64,000 nt of DNA from Candidatus Scatomonas pullistercoris (GCA_018713515.1 DVOO01000009.1:1-64000), one strand, 5' to 3'. Positions 26,201 through 33,902 are shown, numbered from the stretch's first letter. Numbers and translations: made by a program. The notes: generated by a model from the letters alone, not told the origin.

Positions 26201-26533
26201 ATGAAAGATATGATAGGATACTGCGGTCTGGACTGCGAAAAATGCGATGCATATCTTGCGACCGTCCATGACGATCAGGCGCTGCGGGAGAAGACTGCGA
26301 AATTATGGGCAGAGCAAAATAATGCGCCTATTCTGCCGGAACATATTAACTGTGAGGGATGCCACGTGAATGGAGTGAAAACGGTATTTTGCGAGCATAT
26401 GTGTGAAATTTGGAAATGTGCACGGAAAAAAGGCGTATCTACCTGCGGCCACTGTCCTGAAATAGAAACATGCCTGACTGTTGGAGCAATTTTCAAAAAT
26501 TGTCCAGATGCCATGGAAAATTTGAAAGCATAA
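26201..26533 (+). CDS. DUF3795-family cysteine-rich protein
   Basis: A 110-residue protein of the DUF3795 family. It has the signature start GYCGLDCEKCDAYLAT and many cysteines in pairs (INCEGCHVNG, FCEHMCEIWKCARKKG, TCGHCPEIETC), probably binding zinc or an iron-sulfur cluster. Function is unknown. AACAGGAGGAAAATAATCT precedes the ATG. It heads a run of three Cys-rich or thiol-based genes (DUF3795, DUF5714, ArsC-like). Confidence 0.85.
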   Translation: MKDMIGYCGLDCEKCDAYLATVHDDQALREKTAKLWAEQNNAPILPEHINCEGCHVNGVKTVFCEHMCEIWKCARKKGVSTCGHCPEIETCLTVGAIFKNCPDAMENLKA

Positions 26534-26595
26534 ATGCGCAGCGGAGATGATAAAGGAAAGGGTTTCGGCAATAAGCCGGAATAGTGGTGGAATAG

Positions 26596-27129
26596 ATGAA
26601 GGAAGAATGCCTGATCTGCAGGGCACCCCTGGAATATCTGCAGGAAGATATCGAAATGGAGTGTGAATTATGCCATAAAAAAGAAAAAAGTAAAACCAGA
26701 TGTATCAATGGACACTATGTATGCAATGAATGCCATATGCAGGGGATCGACAGCCTTCTTGGGATATGCATGGGTGAGACATCGAAAAACCCGGTGATTA
26801 TTCTTAATCAGATGATGTCCCGGCCCTCCTGCCACATGCATGGCCCTGAACACCATACCATGGTGGGAATGGCACTTCTGGCAGCCTACAGAAATTCGGG
26901 CGGGAACATCGACCTGAAAAAGGCTCTGGCGGAGATGAGCAACAGAGGAAGGTCGGTGCCGGGAGGTGCCTGCGGATTCTGGGGAGCCTGCGGCGCCGGG
27001 ATCAGCACGGGAATGTTTCTCTCCATTGTCACCGGTTCCACACCCCTGGGAAAGGATAATTTCGGTCTGGCCCATAAGATGTCCTTTCTGCAAAAAGAAG
27101 ATGAAGATTGCTTTTATCTGTGTCCATAA
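26596..27129 (+). CDS. DUF5714 protein, probably 3'-truncated
   Basis: A 177-residue protein. The N-terminus carries zinc-finger cysteine pairs (CLICRAPLEY, MECELCHKKEKSKTRC, YVCNECHMQG), followed by the conserved core NPVIILNQMMSRPSCHMHGPEHH and RSVPGGACGFWGACGAGISTGMF. As I recall, members then continue with a GGPRCCKRDS-type segment. Here that part is absent: after GSTPLGKDNFGLAHKMS the frame ends in unrelated residues inside arsC, overlapping it by 29 bases. A deletion seems to have joined the two genes. It may be non-functional. Confidence 0.7.
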   Translation: MKEECLICRAPLEYLQEDIEMECELCHKKEKSKTRCINGHYVCNECHMQGIDSLLGICMGETSKNPVIILNQMMSRPSCHMHGPEHHTMVGMALLAAYRNSGGNIDLKKALAEMSNRGRSVPGGACGFWGACGAGISTGMFLSIVTGSTPLGKDNFGLAHKMSFLQKEDEDCFYLCP

Positions 27130-27478
27130 TTCCTGCCGGAGCCAGATGGCTGAAGCGCTGGGGAAGAAGTATTTATCCGATTTTTGTGACTGCTATTCTG
27201 CCGGAACGGAAATCAGGCCGCGGATTAATCCGGATGCGGTGCGGCTGATGAAGCAGGAATATGGGATTGATATGGAAAAGGAGCAGTACTCAAAACTGAT
27301 CCGGGATATACCGGAGGCGGATCTCTATGTGTCTATGGGCTGCAACGTGGCCTGCCCCAGTATTCCCGGCAAGCCGGTGGTTAACTGGGGCCTGGAGGAT
27401 CCAACGGGAAAGAATGATGCCGTTTTTCTGGATGTCATCCGGCAGATAGAGAAAAATATCCGGCATTTAAGAGAATGA
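27101..27478 (+). CDS. ArsC-like low-molecular-weight phosphatase/arsenate reductase
   Basis: A 125-residue protein with the phosphatase P-loop CVHNSCRSQ (C-x5-R) near the N-terminus and a second cysteine pair in SMGCNVACPSIPGKP, as in arsenate reductases of the low-molecular-weight phosphatase fold. The C-terminal block VNWGLEDPTGKNDAVFLDVIRQIE is typical. It would reduce arsenate to arsenite through a cysteine relay. No arsR or arsB gene is nearby. The ATG chosen follows AAAAAGAAG, and the longer ORF is read-through from the DUF5714 region. Confidence 0.85.
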   Translation: MKIAFICVHNSCRSQMAEALGKKYLSDFCDCYSAGTEIRPRINPDAVRLMKQEYGIDMEKEQYSKLIRDIPEADLYVSMGCNVACPSIPGKPVVNWGLEDPTGKNDAVFLDVIRQIEKNIRHLRE

Positions 27479-27585
27479 AACAATTAAGGAAATAAGATTG
27501 AGGTTCAGCAAAAAATTGGACAGGAATTTCCGGCGGGAGGGTGAGAACAATGTGTCAGAACAAAAAACGGAGCAACGATGCATGG

Positions 27586-27625
27586 CTCCACGCAAAACCA
27601 GTAATACAGCGACATTTGCGTGGAG
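27586..27625. promoter_or_regulatory. Inverted repeat upstream of the CD3324-like gene
   Basis: A perfect 11-bp inverted repeat (CTCCACGCAAA with its complement) with an 18-base loop lies 76 bases before the next ATG. There is no T-run in the plus direction. It could be an operator or leader hairpin. The rest of the 222-base gap after arsC shows nothing else. Confidence 0.35.
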
Positions 27626-27700
27626 AAATCTTTTATAGTTGCTGACAGGATAAGGCTGGCTTTGCTGCTTGAGCTTGTTAGTCAAGGAGGAAGCCTGCAT

Positions 27701-27964
27701 ATGAAATACGTAAATGCAAAACAGATTCTTCCGGATAAGCTGTTCAGGGAGCTGCAGGGTTATTTCCAGGGAGGATACATTTATATTCCCATTGAACAGA
27801 ATCGGCAGAAAAGCTGGGGAGAGGTATCCGGCTACCGGAGGGAATTACAGAAACGGAATGCGCAGATTACAGAGAACTTCAAAGCTGGTGTTTCTGTGGA
27901 AAAACTGGCGGAAAAATATTGCTTGTCCGTACATGCAATCCGGAAAATCATATACCAGAAATAA
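27701..27964 (+). CDS. CD3324-like Mor-type DNA-binding protein
   Basis: An 87-residue protein of the CD3324 family common in Clostridia. It has YVNAKQILPDKLFRELQGYFQGGYIYIP, matching the Mor/C-type activator N-terminus, and a C-terminal helix-turn-helix (VEKLAEKYCLSVHAIRKIIYQK). It probably binds DNA. The ATG follows AAGGAGG with 10 bases spacing; the ORF track's earlier start has no ribosome site. A perfect terminator hairpin follows. Confidence 0.8.
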   Translation: MKYVNAKQILPDKLFRELQGYFQGGYIYIPIEQNRQKSWGEVSGYRRELQKRNAQITENFKAGVSVEKLAEKYCLSVHAIRKIIYQK

Positions 27965-27970
27965 GTGTCG

Positions 27971-27998
27971 GGAGCTGCAGTTGATGCAGCTCCTTTTT
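27971..27998 (+). terminator. Terminator after the CD3324-like gene
   Basis: A perfect 9-bp stem (GGAGCTGCA with TGCAGCTCC), a 5-base loop and TTTTT. Confidence 0.9.
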
Positions 27999-28040
27999 AT
28001 ACAGATTGTTTCTGGAATATCCGGTAGATAGAAAAAGGAG

Positions 28041-28571
28041 ATGTACCATGATTTCGTAAATGATCCGCGGGAATTTGAAAAGAATAATGTTCTGTATTAC
28101 TATCCGATTAACCGGGATAAACTTATAATCGGGAAGTTTTGCTCCATTGCCTGCGGAGCAAAATTTCTATTTACCGGTGCCAACCATGCGATGAAATCTC
28201 TGTCTACCTATCCGTTCCCGATCTTTTTTGAAGAATGGGGTCTGAACATTCACAATGTGGCAGATGCATGGGACAACAAAGGTGATATTGTCATTGGCCA
28301 TGATGTCTGGATAGGATATGAGGCCGTTATCCTTGCAGGCGTTACAATCGGAGACGGGGCGATCATCGGTTCCCGTGCAGTTGTGACAAAAGATGTAGAG
28401 CCCTATACGATCGTGGGCGGCGTACCGGCCAAACCCATACGAAAACGTTTTTCGGAGAGGACGGTTGAAGCTTTGAAAAAAATAAAATGGTGGGACTGGA
28501 CGCCGGAAAAAATCAGGCAGTGCATTCCGGAAATTCAGGCGGGCCGGATGGAAAAACTGACGGCCAAATAG
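28041..28571 (+). pseudogene. 5'-truncated Vat/CatB-family xenobiotic acetyltransferase
   Basis: A 176-residue frame matching the left-handed beta-helix acetyltransferases of the CatB/Vat group: LIIGKFCSIACGAKFLFTGANHAMKSLSTYPF, GDIVIGHDVWIGYEAVILAGVTIGDGAIIGSRAVVTKDV, and VGGVPAKPIRKRF. The catalytic histidine (GANHAM) is present. Family members usually have 30-45 more residues before the YYHDF-like point; here the frame starts exactly there (MYHDFVNDP), with a stop three codons upstream and an AGGAG touching the ATG, too close for initiation. The gene looks cut by a deletion. Residual expression is not excluded. Confidence 0.65.
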
Positions 28572-28761
28572 AAAAAGGCTTCAGCTTTCGGGAAATTCAG
28601 GGAATCAGGCGAAAGAGACAGGATTTTCCAGGGCGGCTAAAAGAAAAAAGGAATTTCAATAGACAGAGATTCAGTTCCGGTTGTATAATAAAAACATCGT
28701 CGGCCGAGGAAGAAAACAGTCCAGAGTGCCTGCCATATACACAACTGCAGAGGAAACCGAT

Positions 28762-29190
28762 ATGTTAGTTTATGACGGAACGAAAAAGGATTTTCTAAGA
28801 AGCGTGGAACAGGATACCATCGCTCTGGAAATTGAAAATAAAATTTATGAGAAAATGCGGCACCGCACGGCAAAGAATGAGTTTCGTTCCTGGGAAAATT
28901 CCATGGAATATATGTATAAGGTACTGAATGACAGGGAAATTCCCCAGGATGCATGGATTGCCATTGAATACAATATTCCGCAGACTTCTAAACGGGTAGA
29001 TTTTCTGATTTCCGGCTATGATAAAAAACGGGATGCCAATGTTGTGCTGATCGAGTTAAAGCAGTGGGATGAGCTCCGGGCGGTTCCCGGGCGTGACGGG
29101 CTGGTGGAAACGTATACCGGGAACGGCCTGCGGCGCGCCTGTCTGAATGAAAGAGAAAAGGAGAATTCCCATGACAGAGGAAACCATTGA
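28762..29190 (+). pseudogene. N-terminal fragment of a DUF2075/helicase-type protein
   Basis: A 142-residue frame with a PD-(D/E)xK-like nuclease core: EFRSWENSMEYMYKVL, then IAIEYNIPQTSKRVDFLISG and NVVLIELKQW. In large DUF2075 (DNA/RNA helicase-like) proteins of Clostridia this domain precedes an ATPase domain of several hundred residues. Here the frame collapses after YTGNGLRRA and runs into the next gene, overlapping its start by 20 bases. It is probably an inactive stub of a defence-like protein. GAGGAAACCGAT precedes the ATG. Confidence 0.6.
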
Positions 29191-29512
29191 GCAGGTATTA
29201 AAATTCAGAGATGACCGGAACTGGAAGCAGTTTCACAACCCCAAGGATCTTGCCATCTCCATCAGCCTGGAGGCTGCGGAACTCCTGGAGGTATTCCAGT
29301 GGAGCGGCGGTGATCTGACCTGTGCAGGAAAAATGGACAGGATCCGTGAGGAGCTGGCCGATGTGGTCAATTACTGTATTCTCATGGCCGATGCCTGCGG
29401 ACTGGATCTGGATGAGATTGTGCGGGAGAAGGTTACGCGCAACGCGCGGAAATATCCGGTGGAAAAAGCCTTCGGGCGGAAAGAAAAATATACAGAACTG
29501 AAAGATTTATAA
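29171..29512 (+). CDS. MazG-like nucleotide pyrophosphohydrolase
   Basis: A 113-residue single-domain MazG/dCTPase-type enzyme. The magnesium-binding acidic motifs are visible: SLEAAELLEVFQW and REELADVVNYCILMADACGLD. Such enzymes hydrolyse (deoxy)nucleoside triphosphates to monophosphates and are considered house-cleaning. The start ATG follows AAAAGGAGAATTCCC within the end of the DUF2075 fragment. It lies just upstream of the alarmone synthetase gene. Confidence 0.85.
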   Translation: MTEETIEQVLKFRDDRNWKQFHNPKDLAISISLEAAELLEVFQWSGGDLTCAGKMDRIREELADVVNYCILMADACGLDLDEIVREKVTRNARKYPVEKAFGRKEKYTELKDL

Positions 29513-29555
29513 AAATAAAAAATAGAACAGGACAGAATAATTGCGAGGATAAGAT

Positions 29556-30269
29556 ATGGCAACTTTATTTGATACAAGAACAAAAGAGCGCCGGGAGACC
29601 TTCCGGGATTTTTTTGGCGTGGAGGAAGATGAGGAATTTACCGAAGAATCCCTGGAGCGGCTTCTTCAGTTTGAGGATCTGATGCTGAAATACCGCTCGG
29701 CCATCCGGGAGGTCACTACGAAACTGGAAGTGCTGAACGATGAGCTGAGTGTTTCCAGAGAACACAATCCTATTTCCAGCATCCATTCCCGGGTGAAACG
29801 CCCCTACAGCATCGCGGAAAAACTGCGCCGGAACCATCTGCCGGTTTCCGTAGAGTCCGTGCAGGCGAACCTGAACGATGTGGCGGGGATACGGGTGATC
29901 TGCTCTTTTATCAATGATATTTATGATATTGCAGATATGCTGCTGGCCCAGGATGATATCCGCCTGGTTACCAGAAAGGATTATATTAAAAATCCCAAGC
30001 CCGGCGGTTACCGGAGCCTGCATCTGATCGTGGAAGTTCCGGTGTTCTTTTCCACCGGCAAGGAGCCGGTCCGGGTGGAGGTGCAGATCCGGACGGTGGC
30101 CATGGATTTCTGGGCCAGCCTGGAGCACCAGATCCGGTACAAAAATGATTCTCCGGAGGTAAAGGCCATTGCGGAAGAGCTGCGGGTGTGCGCGGATACC
30201 ATCGCGGCCACAGATGTAAAGATGCAGGAACTGAAGCTTCGGATTGAGGCAAAGACGAAAATACCCTGA
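29556..30269 (+). CDS. Small alarmone synthetase (RelQ/YjbM-like)
   Basis: A 237-residue single-domain (p)ppGpp synthetase without hydrolase or regulatory domains. Seen: RVKRPYSIAEKLRR, NDVAGIRVICSFINDIYDIADML, KDYIKNPKPGGYRSLHLIV and EVQIRTVAMDFWASLEHQIRYK, which hold the GTP and magnesium-binding residues of the RelA/SpoT synthetase fold. It makes the alarmone (p)ppGpp from ATP and GTP/GDP. GAGGATAAGAT precedes the ATG. It is a single-gene unit before a convergent terminator. Confidence 0.92.
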   Translation: MATLFDTRTKERRETFRDFFGVEEDEEFTEESLERLLQFEDLMLKYRSAIREVTTKLEVLNDELSVSREHNPISSIHSRVKRPYSIAEKLRRNHLPVSVESVQANLNDVAGIRVICSFINDIYDIADMLLAQDDIRLVTRKDYIKNPKPGGYRSLHLIVEVPVFFSTGKEPVRVEVQIRTVAMDFWASLEHQIRYKNDSPEVKAIAEELRVCADTIAATDVKMQELKLRIEAKTKIP

Positions 30270-30366
30270 GGGGAACAGGGCATGGAATATGAAAAGGACG
30301 AGAAAGCGCAGATATTGAAGAAGATCCTGTGAGATCTTTTTATACACAGAAGAGATCCAGAGATAT

Positions 30367-30412
30367 CTGGTCAGGAGGGTGGAGAAATTTATTTCCCCAC
30401 CCTCCTGACCAG
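30367..30412. terminator. Convergent terminator hairpin overlapping the permease 3' end
   Basis: A perfect 16-bp inverted repeat (CTGGTCAGGAGGGTGG) with a 14-base AT-rich loop lies between the alarmone synthetase and the convergent ABC permease. It includes the permease's last codons and stop. Confidence 0.75.
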
Positions 30413-31102
30413 AAACAGGCACACAGATGCCGAGGCAGCCAGGATTACCAGCAGCGCTCTCAGATTTGCCGCCGGAGATCCGCTTTCTGCCAGCAGACGG
30501 TATCCCCATGCGGCGGGAAAGATATTTCCCGCGGTCTGCAGCCCGCCCGGAAGGAGCTCCGGAGGGAACATGATCCCGGAGAGCATAATGGAGGGAAGAA
30601 AAACCAGGATGGAGAACATGGGGGTTTTCGCAGGATCTTTGACAGCCAGTCCGATGACGGCGGCGGCAGCCAGGGATACCAGGATGAACAGAGCAAGCCC
30701 GGCGAAATAGAAGGCCGGATGCTCCGGCAGGCTGGCGTCAAAGGCCAGGGGAGCGGCGGCGTAGAGAAGCAGGCTCATAAGAAACAGGTGGAGAAAAGCG
30801 GAGGTGCCGGAGAGTGCCAGGCCAAGCCAGTCCGGTACGCCGCCCGCCCTGTATACTTTTCGGATACTGCCGCCATAGATTTCTACCAGAGAAGGAGGCA
30901 GTCCGATAAAAGCGCCCATGGATACGCCGAAAACGGTCATGGAAGGAATCAGGGTCCTCCGGGCTTCCGGGTTGACCGAGGTAAAGATGCCGCCCATCAG
31001 CGCGAAGAAAAGAAGCGGCACCAGATAACAGGTAATCAGAAGAGTTTTGCTGCGGATGTCCAGTTTCCACTGCAGGGATACGCCGTAAAAAAATGCTTTC
31101 AT
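30389..31102 (-). CDS. ABC-2-type transporter permease
   Basis: A 237-residue membrane protein with six hydrophobic segments of the ABC-2 exporter type (LLITCYLVPLLFFALMGG, FGVSMGAFIGLP, FLHLFLMSLLLYAAAP, LALFILVSLAAAAVIGLAV, ILVFLPSIMLSGIMFPPELLP and ALLVILAASASVCLFLV). The true start is MKAFFYGV after GCAAAGGAGG; the ORF track extends too far upstream. It overlaps the ATPase stop (ATGA). It completes a MerR-ATPase-permease operon, likely for drug or peptide export. The MxFPPEllP turn is typical of the family. Confidence 0.88.
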   Translation of the reverse strand: MKAFFYGVSLQWKLDIRSKTLLITCYLVPLLFFALMGGIFTSVNPEARRTLIPSMTVFGVSMGAFIGLPPSLVEIYGGSIRKVYRAGGVPDWLGLALSGTSAFLHLFLMSLLLYAAAPLAFDASLPEHPAFYFAGLALFILVSLAAAAVIGLAVKDPAKTPMFSILVFLPSIMLSGIMFPPELLPGGLQTAGNIFPAAWGYRLLAESGSPAANLRALLVILAASASVCLFLVRRVGK

Positions 31103-31917
31103 GAATTTGTCTCCTCCTTTGCAATCTGCATAAAGTGCTGTTCCAGAGAACCGCGGTCCACATGGAGATCGGAAATTACGGTTCCGGTTTTGCGGCACCG
31201 TTCCAGAACCGCAGTCAGTGTTTCCAGAATATCGGAGGTTTCCAGCTGCTCCGTTCCGGCACTGGTGCGGATGGAAATGTTGTAGCGGCGGCCCAGCTTT
31301 TCACTCAGATCCGCAGCCGTTCCGGTAAAGGCCAGGATCCCGTCCTTTAAAATAGCCATGCGGTCACACAGGGCCTCCACCTCATTCATATCGTGGCTGG
31401 CCAGGAGAATGGTTTTTCCGCCGCGCTTCAGCCGGCGGATTAACTCATGGAGATTTGCGCGGCCTTCCACATCCAGGCCTGCGGTGGGCTCATCGAGGAA
31501 CAGAATATCCGGATCCCCGGTCAGGGCCAGAGCCAGATGCAGACGCCGTTTCTGCCCGGTGGACAGATGGCGGTACTGCTTTTTCCCGAGAGCGGGGATG
31601 CCAAGCGCTTCCAGAATAGAAGGGGAGGGGCCGGTCCGGTTCCAGGCGGCGAACAGGCGGACCGCCTCCATGGGACGGATATGATCCGGAAGGGAGGAGG
31701 ACTGGAGCTGGACACCGGTGCTGCCATGCCTGGTTATATGGCCGGCATCATAGCTCCGGAGGCCTTCGATACATTCCAGCGCCGTGGTCTTCCCGGCGCC
31801 GTTGGCGCCCAGGAGGGCGAAAATTTCTCCCGGGCGTACCTGAAAGTCAAGGCCTTTCAGCACCCGGCGGCTTCCATAGCTTTTTTTCAGTCCGCAGACT
31901 TCCAGTGCATGCTTCAT
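31099..31917 (-). CDS. ABC transporter ATP-binding protein
   Basis: A 272-residue ATPase of the drug/DRA exporter type: Walker A GANGAGKTT, Q-loop region GVQLQSSSLPDHIRPME, signature LSTGQKRRLHLALAL, Walker B ILFLDEPTAGLD and H-loop LASHD. It powers the permease encoded immediately downstream. The start ATG overlaps the stop of the MerR gene (ATGA), so all three genes are translationally coupled. Confidence 0.94.
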   Translation of the reverse strand: MKHALEVCGLKKSYGSRRVLKGLDFQVRPGEIFALLGANGAGKTTALECIEGLRSYDAGHITRHGSTGVQLQSSSLPDHIRPMEAVRLFAAWNRTGPSPSILEALGIPALGKKQYRHLSTGQKRRLHLALALTGDPDILFLDEPTAGLDVEGRANLHELIRRLKRGGKTILLASHDMNEVEALCDRMAILKDGILAFTGTAADLSEKLGRRYNISIRTSAGTEQLETSDILETLTAVLERCRKTGTVISDLHVDRGSLEQHFMQIAKEETNS

Positions 31918-32729
31918 TTTGTTTCCTCCTGAAATGGATTAATTCCCAGACGGGAAAAATAGGCTTCCAGAGCCGGTTCAATAAAGGCATTGGCCAGGTC
32001 CTGCTTTTCCTTCCATTTTTGATCTAAATTCTCCGCGGCGGCCAACTCCATAAGCTTGGAGAGCAGGGAAAAGTCTCCGCCGGTAAATTCCGTGATCATG
32101 TTCCAGTATTTTTCAGCAAAGCACAGAGCCTCTGGGCTTCCCGGATCGGTGCCTGCTTCCCTAAGACGGATGGCCTTCTCCTGCAGGTCCAGGAACTGCC
32201 GCATAAAGGCTTCTCCGCTTTCCCGGTTGAAACGGCTGCGGATATGATCCAGAATCTGGTCATCAAAGTGTTTGATCAGCCAGTAGAAATCATTTTTCAT
32301 CTGCAGATTTACAATAATATCCGCGTATTTCTTAAAATTGACGGTCTGCATCTGGAGGACCTCCTCCCGCAGCGCGGTCAGCTCCCGCAGAGATTCCGAC
32401 AGACGTTCAATCTGCTGCTGCAGAGCCAGCGCCTGGTCAGCCAGGACCTGCGCTACCTCACCGGGTGTATCCAGAGGAATCAGGCGGTTTTTGATGTCTC
32501 CGAGGGAAAAACCAAGATGCTTCAGGGAGAGAATCTGATGCAGCTTCAGAATATCCCGGTCCGTGTAGAGCCTGCGCCCGCCCTCACTGACCGCAGAGGG
32601 AGACAGGAGACCTTCCCGGTCATAGTACTGCAGGGTGCGGACGGTAATATGCATCTTTCTGGCTGCCTCTCCGGCAGTCATGTAACCTTCGGGAATTGCT
32701 TTTTGACGATTCGTAGTTTTCATTTTCAA
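31914..32729 (-). CDS. MerR-family transcriptional regulator
   Basis: A 271-residue regulator. The N-terminal MerR winged helix reads MTAGEAARKMHITVRTLQYYDREGLLSPS, with GGRRLYTDRDILKLHQILSLKHLGFSLGDIKNRL. A coiled-coil (ALALQQQIERLSESLRELTALREEVLQM) and a long helical C-terminal effector domain of about 140 residues follow. It has no cysteines of the metal-sensing kind, so it probably senses an organic compound. The promoter upstream has the MerR-type 19-bp spacer with an embedded dyad, indicating control of the exporter operon. Confidence 0.92.
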   Translation of the reverse strand: MKMKTTNRQKAIPEGYMTAGEAARKMHITVRTLQYYDREGLLSPSAVSEGGRRLYTDRDILKLHQILSLKHLGFSLGDIKNRLIPLDTPGEVAQVLADQALALQQQIERLSESLRELTALREEVLQMQTVNFKKYADIIVNLQMKNDFYWLIKHFDDQILDHIRSRFNRESGEAFMRQFLDLQEKAIRLREAGTDPGSPEALCFAEKYWNMITEFTGGDFSLLSKLMELAAAENLDQKWKEKQDLANAFIEPALEAYFSRLGINPFQEETK

Positions 32730-32748
32730 TTTTCTCCTCTCTGCAAAG

Positions 32749-32779
32749 AGTATAACTCATGACGCCGCGTCACAAGCAA
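32749..32779 (-). promoter_or_regulatory. MerR-type promoter with 19-bp spacer and operator dyad
   Basis: On the minus strand, TTGCTT and TATACT hexamers are separated by 19 bases, the unusual spacing typical of MerR-activated promoters. The spacer contains the dyad TGACGCGGCGTCA (6-bp arms, one central base), where a MerR dimer would twist the DNA. It lies 20 bases before the merR-like start. Confidence 0.8.
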
Positions 32780-32802
32780 GAGGTATTTAAAAAAATCTGC
32801 GG

Positions 32803-32874
32803 TTGACAAAAACAGCGCTGCTCCGTATAGTAAGACAGAAATTTTTTTGCGAAAAGATTAGTTATGTCTAACTA
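32803..32874 (+). promoter_or_regulatory. Strong promoter with DtxR/Fur-like dyad, no intact gene
   Basis: TTGACA (32803-32808), 17 bases, TATAGT (32826-32831), followed at 32859-32874 by the dyad TAGTTATGTCTAACTA (6-bp arms, 4-base centre). The dyad resembles iron-regulator sites of the DtxR type, but this is by eye. Only a broken ORF lies downstream. The whole 348-base gap between the MerR gene and the YczE-like gene is covered by this entry, the MerR promoter and the broken ORF. Confidence 0.55.
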
Positions 32875-32893
32875 GAGAAAAAGGAATGGTGGA

Positions 32894-33115
32894 TGAAACA
32901 GAAGGTACAAGAAATTTTGGAAGGAATCAGCCGGAAACCTGAGATTTTGCAGGCCTGCCCTGATCCGCCGCAACCGCCGGGGTACTGTTTATAACTACCT
33001 GCAGTGTGGGGAGAATCCACATGCCGGAAAGTACGGCGCGGCTTGTGTTCTGGCTGTGAACCCGGAGATACAGGGGATCATTGAGAGACAGTTCCGGAGC
33101 GGCGGTGATGGATAA
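32894..33115 (+). pseudogene. Broken ORF behind the dyad, unrecognised
   Basis: After a good ribosome site (GGAATGGTGG) the frame reads MKQKVQEILEGISRKPEILQ and soon hits a stop. A second frame continues with coding-like residues (RRGTVYNYLQCGENPHAGKY...) to a stop at 33115, inside the 3' end of the convergent gene. It looks like a frameshifted or internally deleted small gene. I cannot name the family. Confidence 0.35.
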
Positions 33116-33764
33116 CAAAACGGAACCGCCGGTCCAGGGCCTGTCCGGTCAGACCGATCACCTTGCCCATGGTGAGGGCAGCCAGTATGGTGCCTATGCC
33201 GAGTCCGTCCAGACGCCCCAGAAAGAAAAAGGTCAGGCAGGCCGTAATCAGCAGGCAGGAGGCGTCAAAGCCAATTTTGATCCGCGAATAGAGGATTCCG
33301 GTAATAGAGGAAAGCTCCCGAGGGAAAAGATCTGTGGGGATAATCGGAAGGCCGCAGCGGTTGGACAGTGCAATTCCCAGGCAGATGATTCCATAGCTGA
33401 CTGCAAAATACAGAATGCGCCAGGCCGGAGAGAGAGGAAGCAGAGAGATCCAGGATTCATAAAAATCCAGAAGTTTACTGAACAGAAATCCGACTGCGAA
33501 GCTGAACAGGTATGAAGGAATAAAACGGCGCCGCAGAACCATCAGACTGAAAACGAGCATACCCTGAAAAATGTAGGTCCATGTGCCGAGGGATAACCGG
33601 GGAAGCACCTGGGAGAAAGCGAAGGGAACGCTGGAAATAGCCGAGATACCGGCTCCGGAATACAGCATAAGAACAACGCCGAAGCTGTTCAGGGCCACAG
33701 CGGCAGCCAGAGCCAGCTCACCGCGGAATATATGGATATGTGCAGGTACAGATGAATCAGTCAT
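33078..33764 (-). CDS. YczE/YitT-like membrane protein (DUF6198 type)
   Basis: A 228-residue membrane protein with five or more hydrophobic segments and the motifs LNSFGVVLMLYSGAGISAISSVPF and LSNRCGLPIIPTDLFPRELS, seen in the YczE/YyaS/YitT group. Function is unknown; members are often placed beside LysR or GntR regulators. It is divergent from a LysR gene 138 bases away, which probably controls it. The start ATG is the first of the ORF. Confidence 0.75.
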   Translation of the reverse strand: MTDSSVPAHIHIFRGELALAAAVALNSFGVVLMLYSGAGISAISSVPFAFSQVLPRLSLGTWTYIFQGMLVFSLMVLRRRFIPSYLFSFAVGFLFSKLLDFYESWISLLPLSPAWRILYFAVSYGIICLGIALSNRCGLPIIPTDLFPRELSSITGILYSRIKIGFDASCLLITACLTFFFLGRLDGLGIGTILAALTMGKVIGLTGQALDRRFRFVIHHRRSGTVSQ

Positions 33765-33902
33765 GGGAAAAACCTCGTTTCTTTTAGTCTGCTTTTTATT
33801 ACCATACGGCAGAAATAAAGAAAGAACAAATGAATCGTTTTGATAAAATAATAGTTTTTATCTATGGATTATGGTACAATGGCAGCAGGAGGGGGAAATC
33901 CT

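Noticed and set aside
22110-29200. Prophage or integrative element
   Set aside because: No integrase, recombinase, capsid, relaxase or flanking direct repeats were seen; only decay and AT-rich composition support foreign origin.
30282-30332. 16-codon ORF after the alarmone synthetase
   Set aside because: GGGGAACAGGGC could serve as a ribosome site, but the peptide is too short and has no other support.
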